Assembly: GCA_002506535.1 (NCBI GenBank)
Contig: DAXT01000013.1
Coordinates: 1 to 64,000, forward strand
DNA from: Methanothrix harundinacea
GTDB taxonomy: Archaea > Halobacteriota > Methanosarcinia > Methanotrichales > Methanotrichaceae
DNA length: 64,000 nt
Direction of reading: 5' to 3'
Shown: one piece after another, positions 33,755 through 41,587 of the stretch
Layout of the letters: every line of letters begins with the position of its first letter
Position numbering within the stretch: the first letter of the stretch is position 1
Made by a program: the position numbers and the translations under genes
The notes under the pieces: model-generated
What the model was told of the DNA's origin: nothing
Databases searched by the model: none
The model's input: only the letters and a program-made list of their open reading frames with translations

Positions 33755-34855
33755 TCACCGCTGCCACTTTCTAGCGAAGGTGGCGATGAAGGCGGCCCAC
33801 ATGAAGGTGCCGATTATGGCTTGAATTCCTGTCACTATTTTATAATGTCCTACGGGATTGTAAAGAGCATAACCGGGGGTTGCTGAAGTTGCTATGCTGA
33901 ACCAAACGTAATCAAACCATGCACTTGCACCGTCGACAGCATCATAGTACCAGTAAATCAAAGCAAAGGCTAAGGCCATTAAAATCCAAAAGCCAAACAA
34001 TCTAAGAGGACGAACTCCGTACCCGAAAATGCCTTGGATAAATATATATTCAAATATATCGTATCTTCCGAGCCTCCAAATTTTTGATCGAGTCGATCGT
34101 AGCCAATCGAATAATTGCATCTTCCAGGGCCATGGCAGCGTATCTGTTCCTTTGATTCCGTTTTGTTTCCTTATTGCTTCCATTTCCTTGTAAAAGTAAT
34201 AGTCTGCCTCGGCCTTATTTCCCAGATCCTCCATATTTCGTTTTGCTATTCTGCATGCAATCTCCTGTGAGGCTGGCCGTCCAAAAGTCGCATCTTTGAA
34301 TGAAACATATTGGTAAAATTTACAGCGGTAGAACTCAGCATCTCCGCCGAAATTGGTTCCAATGAAGTCGGCTTTTTCAGCAAAATCGGCTCCACTAAAG
34401 TCGGTTTTTTTGACGAAGTTGGCTCCGCTGAAGTCCCCATAAGCGTTGAAATCAGAGAGCCAGAATGTAGCATAATCTCCAGAAAACTTTGTTTCATCGA
34501 AGTTGGCTATAGAGCCAAATTCAACATCCCAGAATTCGGCTTTCTCGACGAACTCTGATCCAGTGAATGTGATATCCTCCTTAAAATAAGTGTTGGAGAA
34601 ATTTATATTTCCCTGAATTTTTGAATTTGTTATGGTAATCTGCGAGTCGACCACCTTCCGTTCATCGGAAAGACCTATGACCTTTTGTAGCCCTTTTCTG
34701 TGTAAGTGCTCCGCCGGCAGCTCCAGCTCGCTTATGTCCAGATCGCCCTCTATAATCACCCCGTCATAATAGACGTCCTCGCCCCGCTCGATCTTGTCCA
34801 GGATCTCCCTCGCCTGGATCACCGGGCGCTGGTCTGAGCTGGTCTCCGCTTCCAT
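33755..34855 (-). CDS. Pentapeptide-repeat protein with C-terminal two-helix ion-channel domain (copy A)
   Basis: 366 residues from ATG 34855. N-terminal ~70 residues are shared with the neighbouring paralogue (QAREILDKIERGEDVxYDxVIxEGDLDIS). Residues ~75-200 are pentapeptide repeats A(D/N)FxG type (FSGANFVKKTDFSGADFAEKADFIG), folding as a square beta-helix. A cytoplasmic helical linker leads to two membrane helices with a pore loop (FDYVWSFSIATSATPGYALYN region) like Ion_trans_2 channels, but the usual TVGYG filter is replaced by TSATPGY, so potassium selectivity is doubtful. ATG 34855 sits 29-30 bases after TTTAAA, exactly as in copy B. Probably a membrane sensor or channel; function unknown. 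GC is lower than in core genes. Confidence 0.8.
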   Translation of the reverse strand: MEAETSSDQRPVIQAREILDKIERGEDVYYDGVIIEGDLDISELELPAEHLHRKGLQKVIGLSDERKVVDSQITITNSKIQGNINFSNTYFKEDITFTGSEFVEKAEFWDVEFGSIANFDETKFSGDYATFWLSDFNAYGDFSGANFVKKTDFSGADFAEKADFIGTNFGGDAEFYRCKFYQYVSFKDATFGRPASQEIACRIAKRNMEDLGNKAEADYYFYKEMEAIRKQNGIKGTDTLPWPWKMQLFDWLRSTRSKIWRLGRYDIFEYIFIQGIFGYGVRPLRLFGFWILMALAFALIYWYYDAVDGASAWFDYVWFSIATSATPGYALYNPVGHYKIVTGIQAIIGTFMWAAFIATFARKWQR

Positions 34856-34904
34856 CGCTATTAGCATTCAATGCCAAGGAATTTAAAAACTCCCTCTCGA
34901 CGGC

Positions 34905-36449
34905 TCACCTTATGATCTTCCTCGCCAGCACGACCACAAAGAGCGCGAGGAAGAGATACCCCAGGACGCTCTCCACCATCACCGCGTACTTGACGAGCCC
35001 CACCGGGTGGAGCCCATCGGGGGTCCCGCCCGTCAGCGCCGTGAAGCTGAAGTAGAGGCAGTCGCCCCAGGAGGGGGAGATGACGCCGTCGCCCGCGCCG
35101 AAGGTGAAAAGGAGGGTGCTGTTGTTCATGGCCTCCATGGTCACGGTCGAGGGTCCGGATTCCGCGATTCCTCCGTAGCTTTGGGGCATGAGCTTGTAGA
35201 GGAACATGAAACCGAAAACCGATACCAAAACCCAGATAATAATCGGCCAGATTCTTACACCGTATCCACAAGAGACGAATCCGATCCAATCGAGGAGTTT
35301 AGACCAATTGAACCGTTTTTTGCTAAACCATTTCTTACGAGCCTGACTCTTCCTTCGGTATATGTAGTAGCAATCGTCAGCGTCATCGAACTGCTCGATT
35401 ATTTTGAAGTTCTTTATCAGTGCTAAGTAAACGGGGCCGCTGTAGACCAGATTGTCTTCGATTGAATTCCAAGTTATATATAATCTTTCATATTTAGAAC
35501 CGTCTAATTTCAGCTTTTGATCGAACTTAGCTTCCCAAAAGGTGGCATCATCATTGAACTTGGCTCTATCGAAGTCGACATCACCACTGAACTTGACTCC
35601 ATTGAAATCTGTAGCCCCCTTGAACCAGGCTCTCCTGAAGTTGGTTTCACCATTGAACTTCGCATCCCTGAAGTTGGTTTCCCCGTCGAACTTGGCCTTC
35701 CGGAAGTGCGCTTTTCGGGTGAACTTGGCTCCATTGAAGTTGACAAAGCAAAATTCTGATTCCTCCCTAAACCAGGCGCTACCGAAGTCGGAATACGAGA
35801 ACTCAGCATCATCATCGAAATCGCTTTCTCCGAATTCGGCAAACTCAAACTTGGCTTGACTGAAGTTGGCACCACATCTGAACTTGGCATTCCAGAAGTC
35901 AGCATGCCTGAACCTCGTTCTCTCGAAGTCGGCAAGCCCGCCGAACTTAGCTCCCCTGAAGTAGGCATCCCAGGACTTTGCTCCATTGAAGTCGGCATCC
36001 CCAGCGAACTCGGCTCTACCGAAGTCGACAATATCCCCACCAAACTCAGCTCCCATGAAGTCGGTTTTCCCGGCGGTAAACTTTGCTTCCCTGAAATTTG
36101 CTCTGGCGAACTTGGCTCCCCGGAAGTCGGCTTTTCCGGCGGTGAACTCGCCTCGACTGAAGTTGATCGGCTTCTGGACGTGGACATTACTGAGTTTTAC
36201 CTCGCCCTTGATCTCAGAATTGGCAATTTTTATCTGTGAGCAGACAACCTTCAGCACGTTGCTCAAACCGAATATCAACTCAAATCCTGTTCTGTCCATG
36301 TGCTCCGTGCGCAGCTCCAGCCCGCTTATATCCAGGTCGCCCTCGACGATCACGCGGTCGTACTCGACGTCCTCGCCCCGCTCGATCTTGTCCAGGATCT
36401 CCCTCGCCTGGACCACTCGGCGCGGTTTTGAGCTGGTGTCCGAATCCAT
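34905..36449 (-). CDS. Pentapeptide-repeat protein with C-terminal ion-channel domain (copy B)
   Basis: 514 residues, the longer paralogue. After the shared N-terminus (VVQAREILDKIERGEDVEYD) come about 45 pentapeptide units (residues ~90-320; for example FRGAKFARANFREAKF), then a basic linker (KKWFSKKRFNWSKLLDW) and two membrane helices flanking a pore loop CLYFSFTALTGGTPDGL, ending ALFVVVLARKIIR. The loop has TGGTPDG where potassium channels have TVGYG, so ion selectivity is unclear. The ATG lies ~29 bases after TTTAAA (36476-36481): leaderless. The sequence upstream of this gene and of copy A is nearly the same, so the duplication carried the promoter. Role unknown; a stress or defence channel is conceivable. 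Confidence 0.82.
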   Translation of the reverse strand: MDSDTSSKPRRVVQAREILDKIERGEDVEYDRVIVEGDLDISGLELRTEHMDRTGFELIFGLSNVLKVVCSQIKIANSEIKGEVKLSNVHVQKPINFSRGEFTAGKADFRGAKFARANFREAKFTAGKTDFMGAEFGGDIVDFGRAEFAGDADFNGAKSWDAYFRGAKFGGLADFERTRFRHADFWNAKFRCGANFSQAKFEFAEFGESDFDDDAEFSYSDFGSAWFREESEFCFVNFNGAKFTRKAHFRKAKFDGETNFRDAKFNGETNFRRAWFKGATDFNGVKFSGDVDFDRAKFNDDATFWEAKFDQKLKLDGSKYERLYITWNSIEDNLVYSGPVYLALIKNFKIIEQFDDADDCYYIYRRKSQARKKWFSKKRFNWSKLLDWIGFVSCGYGVRIWPIIIWVLVSVFGFMFLYKLMPQSYGGIAESGPSTVTMEAMNNSTLLFTFGAGDGVISPSWGDCLYFSFTALTGGTPDGLHPVGLVKYAVMVESVLGYLFLALFVVVLARKIIR

Positions 36450-36507
36450 CGGTATTATGATTCGATGGTAAGGAATTTAAAAACTCGCTCTTGACTGCTC
36501 TAGCTCT

Positions 36508-36546
36508 CCTGATGAACTTGCGGGCCAAGGCGACTATGAAGTATTT
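36508..36546 (-). pseudogene. C-terminal remnant of a third pentapeptide-channel gene
   Basis: The minus strand reads KKYFIVALARKFIR, matching the C-terminal VVVLARKIIR of copy B, and the similarity continues past copy B's stop (AVEREFLNS against AVKSEFLNS). Everything before this tail has been replaced by unrelated AT-rich sequence beginning at about 36541. Confidence 0.6.
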
Positions 36547-36866
36547 TTTGCTATGATGATCATTCTTTCAACTCGTTAATCATGGTCACCTGCAATCCCA
36601 ATCAAGTTGACGATATTGTTGGAATGCTGCTGAAAGCACTGAAGCTATCTCGGCCATCATCCAGATTTATGATAACCTAGGAAAAATTACGCAACACATG
36701 ATATTTTTCCCAGGTACTTAATTCGATCATTAGTCTATTTGACTGCTAATTTTACCATTTAATCATAGAATATAAATATGAGAAAATTTATATTTTAGGT
36801 AAATCTAGGATTTGCTAATAAAGTAGATATATGTGACTGCTGTAAATTTGTATCAGGAGGTGTATT
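36547..36866. other. AT-rich leader of the cyclase-like gene
   Basis: About 320 bases of markedly AT-rich sequence with no supported gene. It contains several TATA-like elements (for example around 36786-36800) and ends in a perfect GGAGGTG ribosome-binding site (36857-36863), an unusually strong site for this window. Confidence 0.5.
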
Positions 36867-37859
36867 ATGGCTAAAAACGATCAAAAGAAACATGTGTCTA
36901 GAATGGATTTCATTATGAAGCCAATATCATCTGTAGAAACTGATGGTAGTTTGTACGTTAAATTTGTTTTAGAATTAGATCCTAAAAGATATGATACCAT
37001 AGAAATTAATGGGAAGCGGACCTATGTTGATAAGTCTACACGTATAGCAATAATTGAAGAAGAATTATTAAAAAAGTTGCCTTCGATGAACGGTGTACCT
37101 ATTCTTTATGATAGGCCAAAGCAATCAGATTACCTCTCTTACTTAAAAGAAAGAAAGGCAGAATTAGCGGAGTTTTGGGATAAAAAACTAGTCTTAGATG
37201 ATTTTACAAATCCTGTCGAACATATTTTAAACAAATTAAAAGATAAGGACACACAAGTTGTTATAATCTATGTAGATTTAGAAGGGTCTTCAAGACTAAG
37301 TTCAGAGGTAGATGATGACATATACATTAAAATAATTAAAATATTTTTGATGCAAATGGCAAAAGTAATTGATAACTACAAGGGTTTTGTTCTCAAACCC
37401 GTGGGTGATTGCGTCATAGGTATATTCCCTGCAGAGGATAACTTCCCCAATACATGTGATAACGCGATACAGGCTGCAATGATTATGCGCAGTGTCGTTG
37501 AGGACGTAATAAATCCGGTATTCATCGAAAAGGGGTTGCCTAAGATTGGGTTTCATATCGGTTTGGATATCGGTTCTGTACGAGCTGATCGATTTGGTGC
37601 ACCCGAGATTGCAGCCATCGATGATTTAATTGGCTATCCGATGAATTTAGTTGCTAAAATTCAATCAAAAGCAGGGCATAACGACGTACTGCTAGGTAGA
37701 AGATTGTTTGAGCTACTTCACAATAGCTGGCAGGCATTTTGTGAAAAAGCGGATTTGGGAGATGATTGGATGATGAGAGATCCTATAGATAAAGATGAGA
37801 TCTACAAAATTTATCGTTTTCATGGGAAACTTGCATGTGACCATTATGATGAGAAGTGA
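36867..37859 (+). CDS. Class III nucleotide cyclase-like protein, AT-rich and probably acquired
   Basis: 330 residues. The first ~120 residues are unknown; residues ~130-280 match the adenylate/guanylate cyclase catalytic domain. Seen: metal-binding Asp137 in IIYVDLEGSS, the base-selecting lysine Lys177 and second metal Asp181 in VLKPVGDCVIGIFP, the GFHIGLDIGSV strand-turn, and DLIGYPMNLVAKI with Asp253 in the adenine-selecting position and Asn260 conserved. The transition-state arginine expected four residues after that asparagine is Lys264. So it may make cAMP or another cyclic nucleotide, perhaps slowly, or be a sensor. Codon use is strongly AT-rich, unlike all neighbours. Class III cyclases also occur in Pycsar phage defence; no cyclic-nucleotide-binding effector is adjacent. 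Confidence 0.75.
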   Translation: MAKNDQKKHVSRMDFIMKPISSVETDGSLYVKFVLELDPKRYDTIEINGKRTYVDKSTRIAIIEEELLKKLPSMNGVPILYDRPKQSDYLSYLKERKAELAEFWDKKLVLDDFTNPVEHILNKLKDKDTQVVIIYVDLEGSSRLSSEVDDDIYIKIIKIFLMQMAKVIDNYKGFVLKPVGDCVIGIFPAEDNFPNTCDNAIQAAMIMRSVVEDVINPVFIEKGLPKIGFHIGLDIGSVRADRFGAPEIAAIDDLIGYPMNLVAKIQSKAGHNDVLLGRRLFELLHNSWQAFCEKADLGDDWMMRDPIDKDEIYKIYRFHGKLACDHYDEK

Positions 37860-38091
37860 CATATATTTTTATTTCTCAGCGTATGAAATGCACATTCGCC
37901 ACTCTTGGCTTAATTCTCCAGATCGCTACAATCGCGGCAGTAGAACTGTCGATGCGTGTGGTTCACCGAGTTTAGCTATTGTTGCGGGTTCCGCTCTCTC
38001 TTGACCTGCATATCTCTTCGATCCACTCCTTTTGTCACCAGGTCCTTGGGATAGCATCTTAACGGCATTAACCACCACCTTGCCCTCCCGA
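37860..38091. other. Right edge of the AT-rich segment
   Basis: Composition returns to the window average between about 37880 and 38040. No gene, tRNA or clear direct repeat marks the junction. Confidence 0.4.
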
Positions 38092-39114
38092 TCACTCGAT
38101 GTCAGGCATCTCCGGCGGCCTGAAAATCCCCCGCTCGGTGATGATCGCCGTCACGAGATCGAGGGGCGTGGCGTCGAAGGCCGGGTTGTAGATGGGGACA
38201 CCAAGCGGGGCGAGCTGTTTGTTTCCTAAACGCCGGATCTCGTCCGGGTCGCGCTCCTCGATCTCGACATCCTTCTCCGAGCGGGCGAGGTCGAAGGTGG
38301 AGATGGGGGCGGCGACGTAGAAGGGGATCCCGTGGGCCTTCGCCAGGACGGCGTGGGTGTACGTCCCGATCTTATTGAAGACGGCGTCTCTGGTGATCCG
38401 GTCGGCTCCGACGACCACCTTGTCAATCTTGCCCTGGCGCATGATCATCCCGGCCATGCTGTCGCAGATGAGGGTGACGGGTATGTTGTCTTCCGAGAGC
38501 TCCCAGGCCGTCAGCCTGCTCCCCTGATGTAGCGGCCTCGTCTCGCAGGCGTAGACGCTGATCTTTTTGCCTTGGGCAACTGCCGACCGGATGACCCCCA
38601 GGGCTGTGCCCCAGCCGACGCAGGCGAGCCTCCCGGCGTTGCAGTGGGTGAGGACGACGTCCCCGTCTTCCAGCAGGCTGGCGCCGACTTCGCCGAGGGC
38701 CTTGTTGGTCGCCACGTCCTCCCCGGCGATCTCCTCGGCGGCCGCCAGGGCCGCGGCCCGGATCTCGTCGGCGGTGGCCGAACCCTCGATTTCGTCGATG
38801 GCCTTCAAGACCCGGTCGACGCCCCAGGAGAGGTTGACGGCCGTCGGCCTCGCCGCCCGGATGACCCCGGCCGCTTTTTTTACGTCATCGAGGAGGTCGG
38901 CAGGGCTGTTGGCCTCCGACCGGGCCGCCGCCAGGGCGACGCCGTAGGCCCCGGCGGCGCCGAGGGCGGGAGCACCCCGGACCCGCAAGGACAGGATCGC
39001 CTCGCAGAGCTGCTCAACGGATCTGACCTCGATATCTTCAAGCCTCCCGGGGAGGAGGGTCTGGTCGATCATCCCGACGGCCTGTTTATCTCCGTCCCAC
39101 CAGATCGTCCTCAA
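38092..39114 (-). CDS. mtnA: S-methyl-5-thioribose-1-phosphate isomerase (MtnA/eIF2B-like)
   Basis: 340 residues. Converts methylthioribose 1-phosphate to methylthioribulose 1-phosphate in methionine salvage. Seen: VRGAPALGAAGAYGVALAA near residue 47, PTAVNLSWGVDR, the catalytic-cysteine region THCNAGRLACVGWGTALGV, the aspartate in VVVGADRITRDAVFNKIGTYTHAVLA, and YVAAPISTFD. These separate MtnA from the related ribose-1,5-bisphosphate isomerase, although a role in pentose bisphosphate metabolism cannot be excluded because AMP phosphorylase is also present in this genome. The TTG start lies four bases after the rpiA stop; operon sepS-rpiA-mtnA. Confidence 0.9.
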   Translation of the reverse strand: MRTIWWDGDKQAVGMIDQTLLPGRLEDIEVRSVEQLCEAILSLRVRGAPALGAAGAYGVALAAARSEANSPADLLDDVKKAAGVIRAARPTAVNLSWGVDRVLKAIDEIEGSATADEIRAAALAAAEEIAGEDVATNKALGEVGASLLEDGDVVLTHCNAGRLACVGWGTALGVIRSAVAQGKKISVYACETRPLHQGSRLTAWELSEDNIPVTLICDSMAGMIMRQGKIDKVVVGADRITRDAVFNKIGTYTHAVLAKAHGIPFYVAAPISTFDLARSEKDVEIEERDPDEIRRLGNKQLAPLGVPIYNPAFDATPLDLVTAIITERGIFRPPEMPDIE

Positions 39115-39118
39115 GATA

Positions 39119-39811
39119 TCACTCGCGGCTGAATATCTTGACCTCGCCGTCCAATACTATGACGAGCTGGTCGATCTCCTCGAAGATCCCGTGCTCGACG
39201 ACCCCGGGGATCTCCGATAGCTGGGTCCCCAGGACCCCGGGGTCCTCGATCTTTCCGAAGTCGGCGTCGATGACGAAGTTGCCGTTGTCGGTGATCACCG
39301 GCCCGTCCTTCATCTTAGCCTGCCGCAGTGTGGGGGTCCCCCCAAGCTCCTCGATCCTGCTCTTCGCAAGCTTTGCGGCAAAGGGGAGGACCTCCACGGG
39401 GACCGGAAATGTCAGGGTCTTCACAAACTTCGACGAGTCGGCGACGATGACAAACCACTGGGCTGATGCGGCGACGACCTTCTCCCGGGCGTGGGCGGCG
39501 CCTCCCCCCTTGATCGCCACGAACTCCCGGGAGATCTGGTCTGCCCCGTCGATGGCGAGGTCGAGGACCGGATCCTGGTCGAGGCTCGTCAGGGGTATCC
39601 CCGCGGCTATCGCCAGCTCCGAGGCCTGGTAGGATGTAGGAACCCCCAGGACCTCGAGCCCCTCCTCAACCTTCTCTCCTATCCTCTTGATCGTCCAGGC
39701 GACCGTCGACCCCGTTCCCAGGCCCAGGACCATCCCGTCCCTGACCATATCCGCCGCCGCCTCCCCGGCGGCCCGCTTCTCCTCTGCGTTAGATTCCGGC
39801 GTCCTCACCAT
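39119..39811 (-). CDS. rpiA: Ribose-5-phosphate isomerase A
   Basis: 230 residues. Interconverts ribose 5-phosphate and ribulose 5-phosphate. Seen: GLGTGSTVAWTIKRIGE (phosphate binding), TSYQASELA, the catalytic DLAIDGADQI and IKGGGAAHAREK, VADSSKFV, and DGPVITDNGNFVIDADF. In archaea lacking the oxidative pentose phosphate route it supplies ribose phosphate for nucleotides. It lies between sepS (62-base gap) and mtnA (four-base gap) on the same strand. Confidence 0.95.
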   Translation of the reverse strand: MVRTPESNAEEKRAAGEAAADMVRDGMVLGLGTGSTVAWTIKRIGEKVEEGLEVLGVPTSYQASELAIAAGIPLTSLDQDPVLDLAIDGADQISREFVAIKGGGAAHAREKVVAASAQWFVIVADSSKFVKTLTFPVPVEVLPFAAKLAKSRIEELGGTPTLRQAKMKDGPVITDNGNFVIDADFGKIEDPGVLGTQLSEIPGVVEHGIFEEIDQLVIVLDGEVKIFSRE

Positions 39812-39873
39812 GAATTATCCGCCTCCAAATTGCCTGCCTTGAAGATCCTATATCGATCCGTTTGCTGTCGATC

Positions 39874-41487
39874 CTAATCGAGGACCTCGCTTCTCACCGT
39901 CGTGAAGACCGGCCCCCGCAGGTCGATCTTCTTATTCCTGCTGGTGATGTACCTATCGAGAGCCTGCTCGAGCCGGAGGTTTACGTCCCCGGGGCTCCGG
40001 ACGATCCGGACCCTCGTCTGCGACCCCTCTCCCCTCAGGGTCGCCTCTTCGACCTCCCGGGCGGCGAGCTCCGCGAAGGAGTCGATGAACCTCATGCCGG
40101 TTGTGACCCCGTTCTCGAAGGCGTCCTCCCACTTGCTCGTCTTGGGGACCCCCAGGATGTTATCCTTGTAGACGACGACCTCATTGTTGGCCGCGGGGCC
40201 GCATAGCTTCGTATTCTCCTCCGGCTCCACCACCCTGACGACAACCTTCCTCCCTGAGACCGTCCCCTTCCACGCCTCAAACTCGCAGGGGGATGGGGTG
40301 TCCCCGTGGTCCTCGCAGGTCCGGACTATCGCCTGGGCGATCTCGATCCCCGCGGGGGTCTGCGGCTCCTTCTCGACCCTTATCATCATCGCCATCTCTC
40401 TGGCCGAGAGGTCGGGGTCCTGAACGAACTGCGGATACGTCATAGCCCGCAGGTCCGTCGCGCCGTAGAGGATCATCGCCAGCCTCTCGACCCCCAGGCC
40501 CAGGTTCATAACCGGATAGGGGACGTCGTACATCGATAGCGCCGTCGGGGAGTAGATCCCGAAGGTGGCGACCTCGACCCAGCCTGTGTTGTATTTGGTC
40601 GACGACCCCACGAGCCCCGGATGGTAGGCGTAGACCTCGATCTGGGTATCGGGGACGTAGTACTTGCTCCGTTTGTCGTCGGGGAAAAACTTGAACTTCT
40701 GAAATCCGAACTGGGCGAGGAGGCCGTCGGCGACGATCTTGCCATCCTCGACGGACAGCTCCTCGTCCATGACGACGCAGCTAGCCGAGTGGTAGGTCAT
40801 CAGCCTCGCTGCATCCTCCGACTGCTCCCGCCGGAAGCAGCGGTCGATGGAAAATAGCTTCGTCGGGAGGGCCGCCCTCCCGGCGAGGCCGCCGAGGGTG
40901 ATGAACCAGCCGGAGGTCATATGGCTTCGCAGGGTCTTGGTCGTCGCCGCGGGGGCGAGGGCCTCAAACTCGGGGAAGACCTCCGCCAGGAGGGTCGAGA
41001 CGAGGGCGTCAGAGGCGCCTAGTGCGGCGGAGATCTCGTGGACGAGGTCGTCACCCTCCACCGTCCCCTTCTTGTAGCCGTGGAGGATCTTCCTGACGGC
41101 GTCGACCTCCTCCGCCGTAAGATCTCGACCGAGGAGCGCCTTCATCTGGCCCGCCCTTTCGTCGGAGATACCAATGTCGGGGCGGGGGAGGCCTGCCAGG
41201 TAGAAACATCGATCCAGAACCGCCAGAGCCTCGCTTCCGAACTGCTTTTTAACCTCGGCGTCATCGACGATGACGGGGTTTGCCGCCTCGTCGAAGCCGA
41301 GGCGGAGGTAGGCCTCCCGGAGCCTGCTGATGACTTCGAAGACGGGGTGAGGCCTCCCGTAGGAACATACGCGCCTTGGGTAGCGGCGGTTGAGGGGCGG
41401 AACCTCAACGTACTCCCTTCCATGCTGCCAGGCGGCGTCGAAGTCCTCGCCGGCAGCCTCCCGAACGCGGGCTGGATCGAACTTCAT
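39874..41487 (-). CDS. sepS: O-phosphoseryl-tRNA(Cys) synthetase
   Basis: 537 residues, the family's length. SepRS charges tRNA-Cys with O-phosphoserine in archaea that lack cysteinyl-tRNA synthetase; SepCysS then converts it to Cys-tRNA. Class II motifs are visible: motif 2 around SIDRCFRREQSEDAARLMTYHSASCVV and motif 3 VMNLGLGVERLAMILYG; TSGWFITLGG forms part of the phosphoserine pocket; a C-terminal anticodon-binding region follows. The gene is a marker of methanogens and close relatives. Divergent from the coiled-coil gene at 41588, first gene of sepS-rpiA-mtnA. Confidence 0.96.
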   Translation of the reverse strand: MKFDPARVREAAGEDFDAAWQHGREYVEVPPLNRRYPRRVCSYGRPHPVFEVISRLREAYLRLGFDEAANPVIVDDAEVKKQFGSEALAVLDRCFYLAGLPRPDIGISDERAGQMKALLGRDLTAEEVDAVRKILHGYKKGTVEGDDLVHEISAALGASDALVSTLLAEVFPEFEALAPAATTKTLRSHMTSGWFITLGGLAGRAALPTKLFSIDRCFRREQSEDAARLMTYHSASCVVMDEELSVEDGKIVADGLLAQFGFQKFKFFPDDKRSKYYVPDTQIEVYAYHPGLVGSSTKYNTGWVEVATFGIYSPTALSMYDVPYPVMNLGLGVERLAMILYGATDLRAMTYPQFVQDPDLSAREMAMMIRVEKEPQTPAGIEIAQAIVRTCEDHGDTPSPCEFEAWKGTVSGRKVVVRVVEPEENTKLCGPAANNEVVVYKDNILGVPKTSKWEDAFENGVTTGMRFIDSFAELAAREVEEATLRGEGSQTRVRIVRSPGDVNLRLEQALDRYITSRNKKIDLRGPVFTTVRSEVLD

Positions 41488-41587
41488 GAAGGGAAGGATT
41501 GGCCCGCCCCTCTTTAAGACTTTTGGGGGAGGAGATGTCGGATGATTTATAAGTCCCCATCCCGTTTTGATACGAAGAGAGGTGGAG

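Noticed and set aside
33477..33767. 96-codon minus-strand frame
   Set aside because: Runs through the regulator's promoter elements and a GC-rich spacer, with Arg/Gly-rich low-complexity translation.
38092..39114. Ribose-1,5-bisphosphate isomerase instead of MtnA
   Set aside because: The N-terminus (IWWDGDKQ, RGAPALGAAGAYG) and THCNAGRLA pattern are those of MtnA; the alternative is kept only as a note.
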